This document shows, piece by piece, positions 9,001-17,141 of a stretch of 64,000 nt of DNA (position 1 is its first letter; the number at the start of each line of letters is the position of its first letter). The DNA is from Nonomuraea sediminis (GTDB taxonomy: Bacteria; Actinomycetota; Actinomycetes; Streptosporangiales; Streptosporangiaceae). The stretch covers positions 1 through 64,000 of the forward strand of contig NZ_JAHDTI010000021.1 of NCBI RefSeq assembly GCF_018531495.1, read 5' to 3'. The notes beneath the pieces are model-generated. The model ran no database searches and had not been told where the DNA came from. It was given only the letters and a program-made list of their open reading frames with translations. Made by a program: the position numbers and the translations under genes.

Positions 9001-9625
9001 ACCGGGACCCGATCGCGTGCGACACCATTGACATGGCCGGGATCGGGGAGAACCCGGCGATCCTGTCGGGCCCGTAGACCTTGATCGTGTGTACGTGGGC
9101 GGCCGCGATCATCTCGGTCGCCAAGTCCCAAGAAATCCGGACAAGTCCTCCGCGTCCGCGGGCTTCCTGATATTTCCGGCGGAGCTCGGGATCGGTCGTG
9201 ATCGACGCCCACGCCTCGACGGGGTCGTGCCCTGCCTTCCTGGCCGCGCCGTACATCTCGACCAGGACGCCGCGGGCGTAGGGGTAGCGGATGCGCGTCG
9301 GCGAGTAGGTGTACCAGGAGAAGGCCGCGCCGCGCGGGCAGCCGCGCGGCTCGTACTCGGGCCGGTCGGGGCCGACGCTCGGGTAGTCGGTCTGCTGCGT
9401 CTCCCAGGTGATGATGCCGTCCTTGACGAACACCTTCCACGAGCACGAGCCCGTGCAGTTCACGCCGTGTGTGGAGCGGACCACCTTGTCGTGGCTCCAC
9501 CGGTCGCGGTAGAAGTCGTCGCCCTCGCGCCCGCCCCGCTTGGTGATCGTCCGCAGGTCGACGCTGGTGGCCGCGCGCCGGAAGAACCGCCCGGTCTTCA
9601 GCAGCAGGCTCTCGGGGTCGGCCAC
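6098..9625 (-). CDS. narG: Respiratory nitrate reductase alpha subunit (molybdopterin)
   Basis: NarG reduces nitrate to nitrite at a bis-MGD molybdenum centre in the cytoplasm. With 1,175 residues it is close to the family's 1,200-1,250. The N-terminal HGVNCTGSCSWK (about residues 49-60) carries the His/Cys ligands of the FS0 4Fe-4S cluster, and SFYDWYADLP (about 217-226) holds the Asp molybdenum ligand. PDRPEYEPRGCPRGAAFSWY is near-invariant in the family. The start is GTG at 9625 with GGAGG 4-5 bases upstream; the longer frame to 9757 crosses the promoter region and is rejected. A DosR-type box lies 60 bases upstream. Confidence 0.97.
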   Translation of the reverse strand: MADPESLLLKTGRFFRRAATSVDLRTITKRGGREGDDFYRDRWSHDKVVRSTHGVNCTGSCSWKVFVKDGIITWETQQTDYPSVGPDRPEYEPRGCPRGAAFSWYTYSPTRIRYPYARGVLVEMYGAARKAGHDPVEAWASITTDPELRRKYQEARGRGGLVRISWDLATEMIAAAHVHTIKVYGPDRIAGFSPIPAMSMVSHAIGSRFVSLIGGTMLSFYDWYADLPVASPQVFGDQTDVPESADWWDAAYLMLWGANVPVTRTPDAHWMAEARYRGQKVVVVAPDYSDAAKFADEWLAINPGTDGALAMAMGHVLLREFFVERQVPYFQDYVRRFTDLPFLVRLAEHDGAHVPGKFLTAADLGSDEEAAEWKTVFLDADGTPVVPNGSVGFRWTESGKGRWNLELGTEPLLTVPGGESVEVLLPRFDGGDPLTRGVPVTRVGGHLVTTVFDLLLAQYGVHRDGLPGTWPTGYDDAAAPYTPAWQEPITGVPARRAERIVREFARTAEQTRGRCMIVLGAGTTQWFHGDTIYRAFLSLLMLTGCQGRNGGGWAHYVGQEKCRPQTGWAQLAGALDWARPPRQTPGTPFWYLHTDQWRYDRFDAGELSSPLGPGLFRGRHTADLVAQAVRNGWMPMAPAFDRNPLELGEADDPVAHTREELRAGRLKWAADDPDDPRNWPRVVTLWRSNLLGSSAKGNEYFLHHLLGAQSNLPHADERAPRGKVDLLLTLDFRMTSSTMFSDIVLPAATWYEKHDLSSTDMHPFVHAFNPAISPPWQTKTDFDAFHAIARAFSELAAEHLGVRRDVVAVPYQHDTPGEIAQPGGRAPEQAEPNLVVVERDYGAVAAKMAALGPLAEKAGLPVKGVTFLPDKEVAWLAERCGVEAHGVAKGRPLLDTDSNACEAILALSGVSNGRLAVQGFRQLAERTGTDMDELMHGDHRIVYADTQARPTHVASSPEWSGKESHDRRYSPFTINVEHHKPWHTLTGRMHFFLDHDWMHEYGEALPVYRPPLDIFSLFGDRPEGELVVRYLTPHSKWSIHSEYQDNLLMLSLSRGGPTIWMSREDAAKIGVADNDWVEAVNRNGVVVARAIVSHRMPSGTVYMHHAQDRLIDVPKSETSGRRGGIHNALTRVMIKPTHMIGGYAQLSYAFNYLGPTGNQRDEITVIRRRSQEVSY

Positions 9626-9684
9626 CGGTCCTCCTTCGGTCAGGGCCACTTTTCTGCGACGGTATGAGCCGTTCCTTTGGAGAA

Positions 9685-9704
9685 ATAGGGGCTTTAGTCC
9701 CTTA
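9685..9704. promoter_or_regulatory. DosR/DevR-type box between narG and narK
   Basis: The sequence ATAGGGGCTTTAGTCCCTTA matches the core of the actinobacterial DosR/DevR palindrome (TTSGGGACTWWAGTCCCSAA) at 13 of 14 core positions (GGGGCTTTAGTCCC). It lies 60 bases upstream of the narG start and 90 upstream of narK. In mycobacteria and Streptomyces, DosR-like regulators activate hypoxia genes through such boxes, so oxygen- or NO-responsive control of the divergent nar genes is inferred. No dosR/dosS pair lies in the window. Confidence 0.7.
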
Positions 9705-9794
9705 TCGCCGGAATGGCTTCCATGTGACGATCCCCCTGATCGGCGCCAAAAACACATTGAGCTACGATCTGTTACACAGAGTAGGGGGTGCGTG

Positions 9795-11000
9795 GTGGTC
9801 GAACTGCGCAGGGGTCAGGTGCCGAACCTGGCGCTGGCCACGACGGCCTTCGCGGTGACCTTCTGGGCGTGGAACCTGATCGGGCCGCTGTCGGGCAGCT
9901 ACAGCAAGCTGCTCCACCTGTCGCCGACGCAGACCTCGGCGCTGGTGGCCATCCCGGTGCTGGTCGGATCGCTCGGGCGCATCCCGGTGGGCGTGCTGGC
10001 CGACAAGTTCGGCGGCCGGCTGATGTTCACCGTCATCTGCTTCGTGTCGATCGTGCCCGTGCTGTTCGTCGGCCTGTCCAGCTCGTACGGCGCGCTGCTG
10101 TTCTGGGGGTTCCTGCTGGGCATCCCCGGCACGTCGTTCGCGATCGGCATCCCCTTCGTCAACGCCTGGTACGAACCCGCCAGGCGCGGCCTGGCCACCG
10201 GCGTGTTCGGCGCGGGGATGGGCGGCACCGCCCTGTCGGCGTTCTTCACGCCCCGGCTGGTCGAGGCGTTCGGGCGCACCACCACGCACCTGATCATGGC
10301 GGCGGCGCTTGCCGCGATGGGCGTGATCATGTGGCTGTGCTCGAGGAACTCGCCCGCCTGGACGCCGTCGACCGAACCCGCGCTGCCGCGGCTGCGCGAC
10401 GCCATGAAGATCAAGGCGACCTGGCAGTGCGCGTTCCTGTACGCGGTGGCCTTCGGCGGGTTCGTGGCCTTCTCCACCTACCTGCCGACGTTGCTGCAGA
10501 ACGTCTACGACTTCGCCCAGACCGAGGCCGGCCTGCGCACCGCCGGGTTCTCGATCGCCGCCGTGGTCGCCAGGCCGCTCGGCGGCATCCTGTCTGACCG
10601 GTCCACACCCGTCAGGATCCTGCTCGTCGCCTTCACCGGGACCCTCGTGATGGCGGTCGTGCTGGCGTTCAAACCGCCGCTCGAGGTCCCCGCCGGGGTG
10701 AGCTTCGTGTTCATGGCCTTCTTCCTCGGGCTGGGCACCGGCGGCGTGTTCGCGCTGGTGGCCAGGCTGGTCGAGCCGTCCAGAGTCGGTACGGTCACCG
10801 GCCTGGTGGGCGCCGCGGGCGGGCTCGGCGGATACTTCCCGCCGCTGGTGATGGGCGCCGTCTACACCGCCACCGGCGCCTACACCGTCGGCTACCTGCT
10901 GCTCGCGCTCACCGCGCTGATCGCCCTGTTCTATACCGTCCGGGCGTTCGGGTCGCTTCCCAAGCAGGCCCCGCGCATCCGGCCCACGGCGGAGTCGTAG
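9795..11000 (+). CDS. narK: NarK-type nitrate/nitrite transporter (MFS)
   Basis: The product has 401 residues and about 12 transmembrane helices. VPNLALATTAFAVTFWAWNL at the N-terminus and NAWYEPARRGLATGVFGAGMGG (in two overlapping parts, near residue 115-135) are NNP-family nitrate signatures; a second Gly-rich signature lies at GLVGAAGGLGGYFPP. It imports nitrate and/or exports nitrite across the membrane for NarGHI. Starts GTG 9792 and GTG 9795 are both possible; 9795 has the better spacing to AGGGGG. It is transcribed divergently from narGHJI across a 170-base region that holds the DosR-type box. Confidence 0.92.
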   Translation: MVELRRGQVPNLALATTAFAVTFWAWNLIGPLSGSYSKLLHLSPTQTSALVAIPVLVGSLGRIPVGVLADKFGGRLMFTVICFVSIVPVLFVGLSSSYGALLFWGFLLGIPGTSFAIGIPFVNAWYEPARRGLATGVFGAGMGGTALSAFFTPRLVEAFGRTTTHLIMAAALAAMGVIMWLCSRNSPAWTPSTEPALPRLRDAMKIKATWQCAFLYAVAFGGFVAFSTYLPTLLQNVYDFAQTEAGLRTAGFSIAAVVARPLGGILSDRSTPVRILLVAFTGTLVMAVVLAFKPPLEVPAGVSFVFMAFFLGLGTGGVFALVARLVEPSRVGTVTGLVGAAGGLGGYFPPLVMGAVYTATGAYTVGYLLLALTALIALFYTVRAFGSLPKQAPRIRPTAES

Positions 11001-11150
11001 CGGCGGGGACGCGTCACCGACTCGCCGCAAGCGCCGCTCGCGGGCCCTTGGCCGAAGTATGGCGGGCGGCGGTGGTGCGGCCTGCCGTACAAGATCATTG
11101 TGGAAAATGGTTTGCTGGGCCGAGCGGCCGTTTGTCAACCTTGACGGGCT

Positions 11151-12839
11151 ATGCGCTCCCTTCCTGAAGCCGATCCCGGCATGCCCGACATTCGCAGCCC
11201 GCTGCGCTACCTGTGGTGGAACGCGCGCAGTCAGGCGCCCAGCTTGTTGCTGGGCATCTGCTTCGCGACCCTCTGGTGGCTGGTGCAGGCTCTGGTTCCG
11301 GCTGTCCTGGGCAAGGGAGTGGACGCCGTCACCGCCAAGGACACGGGGGCGCTGGTCACCTGGAGCGCGATCCTGCTGGGGCTCGGCCTCATGCAGGCCT
11401 TCACCGGGATCATGCGGCACCGGATGGCCGTCTACAACTGGCTGGCCGCCGCCTACCGCACGGTCCAGGTGACCACCCGGCAGGCGGCCAGGCTCGGCGC
11501 GACCCTGCCCAAGCAACTGTCGACCGGCGAGGTCGTCAGCGTCGGAAACTCCGACATCGCGCACATCGGCGGCTCGATGGACATCCTGCTGCGCGGCACC
11601 GGCTCGATCGTGGCGATCATCACGGTCACCGTGATCCTGATCTCCACCTCGCTGCCGCTCGGCCTGATGGTGCTGTTCGGCGTGCCGATCATGGCGGTCG
11701 CGGTCGGTCCGCTGCTCAAGCCGCTGCACCGGCGGCAGAAGCGGCAGCGCGACCTGACCGGTGACCTGTCGACCAGGTCCGCCGACATCGTGGCCGGGCT
11801 GCGCGTGCTGCGCGGCATCGGCGGCGAGCAGGTCTTCGGCGAGCGCTACCGCGAGGAGTCCCAGCGGGTGCGCCACGCGGGCGTCGGCGTGGCCAGGGTC
11901 GAATCGCTGCTCGAGGGCGCCCAGATCCTGCTGCCCGGCCTGCTGATCGCCGCCGTCACCGGCATCGGCGCCTCCTTCGCCGTCGGCGGCCAGATCACCG
12001 CCGGCCAGCTGGTGGCCTTCTACGGCTACGCGGTCTTCCTGATCGGCCCGATGCGCACGCTCACCGAGATGGCCGACCGGCTGACCAAGGGCCACGTGGC
12101 CGCCCGCCGTGTGGTCCGCATCCTGTCGATCCAGCCGGAGGTGGGCGGCGGCACCGCCACCAGCCAGGGCGGCGTGCTGCGCGACAGCTTCAGCGGCGTC
12201 ACCGTCCAGCCTGGCGAGCTGACCGCCCTGGCGGCCGGCGCGCCGGAGGACGCCATCGCCATCGCCGACCGGCTCGGCCGCTACGCCGACGGCGACGTCA
12301 CCTTCGGCGGCGTCGACCTGGCCACGCTGCCGATCGAGGAGATCCGCACGCGCATCCTGGTCGCCGACAACGGCGCCCGGCTGTTCACCGGCCGCCTGCG
12401 CGACGAGCTCGACGTGCGCGGCACCGCCACCGACGAGCAGGTACGGCAGGCCCTGCACGCCGCCTGCGCCGACGACATCGTCGAGGCCCTGCCCGAGGGG
12501 CTCGACGCGCAGGTCGCCGAGTCGGGCAGGGAGTTCTCCGGCGGGCAGCAGCAGCGCCTGCGCCTGGCCCGCGCGCTGCTGGCCGACCCGGAGGTGCTCA
12601 TCCTGGTCGAGCCGACCAGCGCCGTCGACGCGCACAGCGAGGCCCGCATCGCCGAGCGCCTGGCCAAGGCGCGCGCCGGCCGCACCACGCTGATCTGCAC
12701 GACCAGCCCGCTGGTGCTCGACCGCACCGACCAGGTCGCCTACGTGGAGGACGGCAGGGTGCTCGCCGAGGGCGCGCACCGCGACCTGCTGGTTTCCTCG
12801 CCCGAATACGCCGCGACTGTCACGAGGGGGGAAGACTGA
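11151..12839 (+). CDS. ABC exporter half-transporter with degenerate nucleotide site
   Basis: The first half of a heterodimeric exporter, 562 residues. Residues about 20-310 hold six membrane helices; the remainder is a nucleotide-binding domain. That domain keeps an ABC signature (FSGGQQQRLRLAR, near residue 463) but Walker A is lost: LAAGAPEDAIAIADR stands where GxxGxGKS/T is expected. Walker B is altered, LILVEPTSAVD instead of LxLDEPTSALD. It therefore can contribute a signature but probably not an active Walker site. The stop overlaps the next gene's ATG (TGATG). A later start at 11181 (MPDIRS) is possible. Substrate is unknown. Confidence 0.85.
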   Translation: MRSLPEADPGMPDIRSPLRYLWWNARSQAPSLLLGICFATLWWLVQALVPAVLGKGVDAVTAKDTGALVTWSAILLGLGLMQAFTGIMRHRMAVYNWLAAAYRTVQVTTRQAARLGATLPKQLSTGEVVSVGNSDIAHIGGSMDILLRGTGSIVAIITVTVILISTSLPLGLMVLFGVPIMAVAVGPLLKPLHRRQKRQRDLTGDLSTRSADIVAGLRVLRGIGGEQVFGERYREESQRVRHAGVGVARVESLLEGAQILLPGLLIAAVTGIGASFAVGGQITAGQLVAFYGYAVFLIGPMRTLTEMADRLTKGHVAARRVVRILSIQPEVGGGTATSQGGVLRDSFSGVTVQPGELTALAAGAPEDAIAIADRLGRYADGDVTFGGVDLATLPIEEIRTRILVADNGARLFTGRLRDELDVRGTATDEQVRQALHAACADDIVEALPEGLDAQVAESGREFSGGQQQRLRLARALLADPEVLILVEPTSAVDAHSEARIAERLAKARAGRTTLICTTSPLVLDRTDQVAYVEDGRVLAEGAHRDLLVSSPEYAATVTRGED

Positions 12840-14617
12840 TGGCCCGCGAGATCCTGCCGGTCGCCGACCAGAAGCAGGTCCGCGCCTACGCCAGGCGGCT
12901 GACGCTGAAGTACCCGCGACAGCTGGCCTTCGCCCTGGCCCTGCACGGGCTGGCCGCGGTGGCGGGGCTGTTCGTGCCCTGGCAGCTGGGCAGGCTGGTC
13001 CAGCAGGTCCAGGACGGCGCCGACGTCAACGTCTGGTTCGTCGCGCTGGCCATCGGCGGCTTCCTGTTCCTGCAGGCGGCCCTGATCCGCTACGCCGTGC
13101 TGGCCTCGGCCAAGCTCGGTGAGAAGGTGCTCGCCGAGCTCCGCGAGGAGTTCGTCGACCGGGTGCTGGGGCTGCCGCTGTCCACGGTCGAGCGGGCCGG
13201 CTCCGGCGACCTGCTCACGCGGACCTCCCGCGACGTCGACTCGCTGTCACGCTCGGTACGGCACGCCGTACCGGAGACCCTGATCGCGCTGGTCGCCTTC
13301 GTGATCACTGTGGGCGCGCTGGTGCTGGTGAGCCCGCTGCTGATGCTGCCCATGCTGGTGGCCACGCCGATCCTGTGGATCTCCACCCGCTGGTACCTCA
13401 ACCGGGCCCGCGACGGCTACCTGCGGGAGAACGCGGCCTACGCCGACATGACCGAGGGCCTGGCCGAGACCGTCGAGGGCGCCCGCGCCGTCGAGGCGCT
13501 CGGCCTGCAGGACCGGCGCAGCCGGCGCACCGACGGCGACATCCGCGGCTCGTACGCGGCCGAGCGCTACACGCTGGGCCTGCGGACCGTGTGGTTCCCC
13601 TCGGTCGAGCTCGGCTACGTCATCCCGGTCGTGTCGACGCTGCTGGTGGGCGGGCTGTTCTACGCCGGCGACTGGGTGACGCTGGCCCAGGTCACCGCCG
13701 CCACGCTGTACGCGCAGCAGCTGATCGACCCGCTCGACCGGTTCCTGATGTGGATCGACGAGCTGCAGGTCGGCGGCGCGGCCATGGCCAGGCTGCTGGG
13801 GGTGTCCAACGTCGGCGACGACCGCGAGGCCACCGGCTCCGCGCCCTCGGGCGAGCTGCTCGAGGCGCGGGCGGTGCGCTACGCCTATCGGGAGGGCCGC
13901 GACGTGCTGCACGGCGTGTCGCTCACGGTCAAGCCGGGCGAGCGGCTGGCCATGGTCGGGCCGTCGGGCGCGGGCAAGTCCACGCTCGGGCGGCTGCTGG
14001 CCGGCATCCACGGCCCGCGCACCGGCGCGGTGACGGTCGGCGGGGTGCCGCTGGTGGAGCTGCCCCTGGACGATCTGCGCGGCCACGTCGCGCTGGTCAC
14101 CCAGGAGCACCACGTGTTCAAGGGCACGCTGCGCGACAACCTGCTGATCGCCCGGCCGTCCGCCGACGACGAGGCCGTACGGCAGGCCCTGGCGGCCGTC
14201 GACGCGCTCGACTGGGTGCTGGCCATGCCCGACGGGCTCGACACGATGGTCGGCTCCGGCGGGCAGGACGTCTCACCGGCGCACGCCCAGCAGCTCGCGC
14301 TGGCCCGGCTGGTGCTGGCCGACCCGCACACGCTCGTCCTGGACGAGGCCACCTCGCTCATCGACCCGCGCGCGGCCCGCAACCTGGAGCGTTCCCTGGC
14401 GGCCGTGCTCGACGGGCGCACCGTGATCGCCATCGCCCACCGCCTCTACACCGCTCACGACGCCGACCGCGTCGCGGTGGTCGAGGACGGGCGCATCAGC
14501 GAGCTCGGCGCGCACGACGAACTGGTGGCCGCGGGCGGCTCCTACGCCGCGCTGTGGCGGAGCTGGCACGGCGCGCCTAACAAGCCGTCCCTCGCGGGGG
14601 AAGCACCGCCTCGGTGA
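12839..14617 (+). CDS. ABC exporter half-transporter with intact Walker motifs
   Basis: The second half-transporter has 592 residues. Membrane helices span about residues 25-320. Its nucleotide-binding domain has an intact Walker A (GPSGAGKST, near residue 378) and Walker B with catalytic Glu (LVLDEATSLID, near 500), but the signature is degenerate: VSPAHAQQLALAR replaces LSGGQ. Combined with its partner, one composite ATP site is complete (this Walker A/B plus the partner's FSGGQ) and one is degenerate, the classic asymmetric design of heterodimeric exporters. The start overlaps the previous stop by one base. Its 3' end overlaps the convergent hydrolase gene by 41 bases. Confidence 0.88.
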   Translation: MAREILPVADQKQVRAYARRLTLKYPRQLAFALALHGLAAVAGLFVPWQLGRLVQQVQDGADVNVWFVALAIGGFLFLQAALIRYAVLASAKLGEKVLAELREEFVDRVLGLPLSTVERAGSGDLLTRTSRDVDSLSRSVRHAVPETLIALVAFVITVGALVLVSPLLMLPMLVATPILWISTRWYLNRARDGYLRENAAYADMTEGLAETVEGARAVEALGLQDRRSRRTDGDIRGSYAAERYTLGLRTVWFPSVELGYVIPVVSTLLVGGLFYAGDWVTLAQVTAATLYAQQLIDPLDRFLMWIDELQVGGAAMARLLGVSNVGDDREATGSAPSGELLEARAVRYAYREGRDVLHGVSLTVKPGERLAMVGPSGAGKSTLGRLLAGIHGPRTGAVTVGGVPLVELPLDDLRGHVALVTQEHHVFKGTLRDNLLIARPSADDEAVRQALAAVDALDWVLAMPDGLDTMVGSGGQDVSPAHAQQLALARLVLADPHTLVLDEATSLIDPRAARNLERSLAAVLDGRTVIAIAHRLYTAHDADRVAVVEDGRISELGAHDELVAAGGSYAALWRSWHGAPNKPSLAGEAPPR

Positions 14618-15989
14618 GGTAGCGGTCGATGTGGGCCCGGGCACACGTGTTGGACAGATAGAGCGTGTGCCCCGGGCCTTCGTGGCGGACCGTGACGCTG
14701 CCCGGCACCTGGCTCAACACCCGCTCCACGGCGTCCGACTCGCCCCAGTTTCCCGCCCCCAGCAGCGGCGGCAGGCCCTTGGGCAGCGGCTTGGGCGGGT
14801 TGGTGACCGGGACCGGCCAGCCCACGCAGCCCAGCGTGGCCTCCGCGATCGTCCCGGCCGTGCCCGTGTCAGGGGCGATCCTGCGCAGCCGCTTCACCAG
14901 CGTCTCGAGTTCCGCGCGATCGGCGGGCCGCGGCCAGTCGAGGCATTCCGTGACGCCGGTCGACTGGTCGGGGTAGCGCATCCCGTGCTCGGGCACGAAG
15001 GCGGAGGCGTCCCCGCGGTCGGCCGCGGAGATCGCCTTGGCCAGCGCGGGCCACGCGCCGGGTCCCTGGCGGGCGATCCCCAGGGCGAGACCCTGCAGAT
15101 CGCGCGCGTTGTAGGCGACGTCCTTGGCGCGGACGGGGTTCCTGTCGGCCTTGGCGAGCAGGGTGCGCCAGGTGTGCCTGGCGTCGCGGCAGTCGTGGGC
15201 GGCGCACCAGGTGAAGAAGCGGTCCATCGCCTTCTGGCCCGCCCCGGCCAGCTCGTCCAGTTCGGCGTTCCAGTCGGGGGCGCTGTGGGACCAGGTGCCG
15301 TCGAGCGCGATCGTGCGGACCTTGTCGGGGAAGAGGCGGGCGTAGTCCTGGCCGTAGAAGCCGGCGTAGGAGGCGCCGTAGAAGTTGAGCTTCTGCTCGC
15401 CGAGCGCCTTCCTGATCGCCTCCATGTCCCTGGCCTGGTCGGCGGAGCTCATGTGGGCGAAGAAGTCGGGGTCGTTCTGGCGGCAGGCCTCGGCGTAGCC
15501 GCGGTTGGCGTCGGACATGCGCCCCCACTCGGCGTCGTCGCGCGGGAAGGCGGGCATGGGCAGGCGCGTCCACGTGCACGGCAGGCCGGTGCCGAGGCCA
15601 CCGAACTGCTTGCCGTAGCCGCGGGTGTCCCAGGTGACCACGTTCATCCGCTTGCGCAGGCCGGCCCAGGTGTCGGGGATGCCCTGGGTGATGGCGATGC
15701 CGGGCCCGCCTGGCCCGCCGTACGCCACCAGGACGGAGCCCTCGGGGGTGCCGGTGGCCTTGAGCCGGCCCAGCTTCAGGGTGATCCTGCGGCCGTCGGG
15801 CTTGTCCCAGTCGAGGGGGACCTGCAGGTCGGCGCACTCCATGCCGATCTTGTCGCCCGGGCACTGAGCCCAGTCCAGGGCCGAGTACGCCGTGGGGGTG
15901 GGCGACAGGAGAAGGGCGAGCGCCACTGTCGTCGTTGTGAACATGGCGTTCACGGTCGCCGAAGGGGCTCGCCACCCGCATCGGACCAT
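14577..15989 (-). CDS. Secreted tripeptidyl-aminopeptidase-like alpha/beta hydrolase
   Basis: The product has 470 residues. A hydrophobic N-terminal segment (FTTTTVALALLLSPTPTAYS) suggests export. The fold is alpha/beta hydrolase of the Streptomyces TAP/SlpD type: oxyanion region GGPGGPGIA (about residues 90-98), nucleophile GASYAG (Ser about 204) and a C-terminal GPGHTLYLSNTCA supplying His. Family members release tripeptides from secreted proteins. Odd point: where the family has ...D-P-V-T-P, this protein reads GAGNWGESDAV, so the catalytic Asp is displaced or missing. Start could also be ATG 15944; neither site has a good Shine-Dalgarno. It converges on the ABC exporter genes. Confidence 0.8.
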   Translation of the reverse strand: MVRCGWRAPSATVNAMFTTTTVALALLLSPTPTAYSALDWAQCPGDKIGMECADLQVPLDWDKPDGRRITLKLGRLKATGTPEGSVLVAYGGPGGPGIAITQGIPDTWAGLRKRMNVVTWDTRGYGKQFGGLGTGLPCTWTRLPMPAFPRDDAEWGRMSDANRGYAEACRQNDPDFFAHMSSADQARDMEAIRKALGEQKLNFYGASYAGFYGQDYARLFPDKVRTIALDGTWSHSAPDWNAELDELAGAGQKAMDRFFTWCAAHDCRDARHTWRTLLAKADRNPVRAKDVAYNARDLQGLALGIARQGPGAWPALAKAISAADRGDASAFVPEHGMRYPDQSTGVTECLDWPRPADRAELETLVKRLRRIAPDTGTAGTIAEATLGCVGWPVPVTNPPKPLPKGLPPLLGAGNWGESDAVERVLSQVPGSVTVRHEGPGHTLYLSNTCARAHIDRYLTEAVLPPRGTAC

Positions 15990-16049
15990 GGTCGGGATCT
16001 GCCTGCCGCGGGTCAGACCTGGGGATGTCAGCCCGCTGTGGACATGGCT

Positions 16050-16085
16050 GAGCCCCGGTCCCGGCTGTCGCCGGGACCGGGGCTC
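16050..16085 (-). terminator. Strong hairpin terminator after the DUF998 gene
   Basis: A perfect 16-bp stem (GAGCCCCGGTCCCGGC with its complement) closes a TGTC loop. It begins 4 bases beyond the DUF998 stop on the minus strand. There is no U-tract, as is common for actinobacterial terminators. It insulates the hydrolase gene downstream. Confidence 0.85.
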
Positions 16086-16089
16086 GTCT

Positions 16090-16740
16090 TCAATGGGACT
16101 TGCGCAGGTGAGCGGCCACCAGCGAGACCCAGATCATGGCGAGGGTGACGCCGATGGCCAGGGTCAGCGAACCCATCCGGCCGCCGCTGATCGCCCAGCC
16201 GGCGCCGGCGATCACGGCCACGCCCGCCAGCCGGGAGGCGATGGCCGCGGCGCGGGCGCCGATGCGGCTGAAGTACCGGCCCAGGACGAATCCGGTCGCC
16301 GCCAGCGCGATGAACGACAGCGAGCCCGAGACCATGTGCATGATCGAGTGCCAGCTCATCGTGGTGGGCACGCCTGCCGGGGTGCCGACGGGGAAGCCGT
16401 CTCCCGGGTCCATCACGAAGACGCCGGAGGCGAGCATTCCCAGGCCGTAGCCCATCACCAGGCGCGGTGCCCAGGTGCCGCCGGGCCGGCCGTGCAGGGC
16501 GCGGCGCAGGCCGAACGAGCCGGTGATGTACAGCGTGCCCACGAGCAGGAAGTCGGTGATCTGGATCCAGCCGGGCGAGCCGGTGGACAGCTGGCTCAGC
16601 GGGTGGCGGGTGATGTCGTAACCCTCGCGGGTGAGGGTCTGGACCAGGTTCATGACCGTCCAGATAGGCGCCGCGGCGGCCGCGGCGGTCAGCAGGGTCC
16701 GGGTCGAGATGCGGGTGGCGCTGAGGGTGGTGGCGGTCAT
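16090..16740 (-). CDS. DUF998 family integral membrane protein
   Basis: This product of 216 residues has about six hydrophobic helices. DITRHPLSQLSTGSPGWIQI (about residues 43-62) followed by a helix, and DPGDGFPVGTP, are typical of the DUF998 family of predicted membrane proteins of unknown role. The start at 16740 (MTATTL) has AAAGGACAGGG upstream; a longer frame to 16803 overlaps the divergent promoter region and is not favoured. It is divergent from the DGPF/sigma pair across 83 bases and is followed by a strong hairpin. Confidence 0.75.
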   Translation of the reverse strand: MTATTLSATRISTRTLLTAAAAAAPIWTVMNLVQTLTREGYDITRHPLSQLSTGSPGWIQITDFLLVGTLYITGSFGLRRALHGRPGGTWAPRLVMGYGLGMLASGVFVMDPGDGFPVGTPAGVPTTMSWHSIMHMVSGSLSFIALAATGFVLGRYFSRIGARAAAIASRLAGVAVIAGAGWAISGGRMGSLTLAIGVTLAMIWVSLVAAHLRKSH

Positions 16741-16823
16741 TGCCCTGTCCTTTCGTCGTCTTCTCATCCATGCGACGATCCGGAGATATGACAGGGAATG
16801 CATCTCGTCTCTAAGGTGGAGGC

Positions 16824-17141
16824 ATGCGATTCCTGCTGACGAGCGTGAGCGAGAAGCGGACCGACGAGGCGCTGCACATCGAGATGGGCAAGTTCATCCA
16901 GGAGCTCACCCAGGCGGGGGTGCTGATCGCCACCGGGGGCATGGAGCTGGGCGGCAGCGTGCTCAAGTCCGCCGGGGGCGAGTTCTCCGTGATCGACGGG
17001 CCGTTCGCCGAGGCCAAGGAGATGGCCGGCGGGTTCGCGCTGATCGAGGTGGGCTCGAGGGAGGAGGCGCTGGAGCTCTCCCGGCGCTTCTTCGCGGTCA
17101 TCGGCGACGGTGAGGGCAGGATGCAGCAGATCTACGGATGA
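16824..17141 (+). CDS. YCII/DGPF-domain protein paired with the ECF sigma factor
   Basis: A 105-residue single-domain protein with the family hallmark DGPFAEAKE (about residues 58-66) and a ferredoxin-like alpha/beta pattern. DGPF-domain proteins are routinely encoded beside ECF42-type sigma factors, and here the stop codon overlaps the sigma-factor ATG (ATGA), so the two are translationally coupled. AAGGTGGAGG precedes the ATG. The biochemical role of the DGPF partner is not established; a sensing or small-molecule role is usually proposed. Confidence 0.9.
   Translation: MRFLLTSVSEKRTDEALHIEMGKFIQELTQAGVLIATGGMELGGSVLKSAGGEFSVIDGPFAEAKEMAGGFALIEVGSREEALELSRRFFAVIGDGEGRMQQIYG

Noticed and set aside
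6038..9031. A 997-codon plus-strand frame antisense to narG
   Set aside because: Composition (His/Arg/Val-rich) is that of a shadow frame; narG is unmistakable on the other strand.
3942..9500. A 1,852-codon open frame on the minus strand across the nar genes
   Set aside because: Only its last part, from GTG 4496, is narJ. The rest lies out of frame over narH and narG, has Arg/Ala/Gly-rich composition and shows no domains; it is a high-GC artefact.
9762..12779. A 1,005-codon minus-strand frame over narK and the ABC gene
   Set aside because: Gln/Asp/Arg-rich shadow of two well-supported plus-strand genes.
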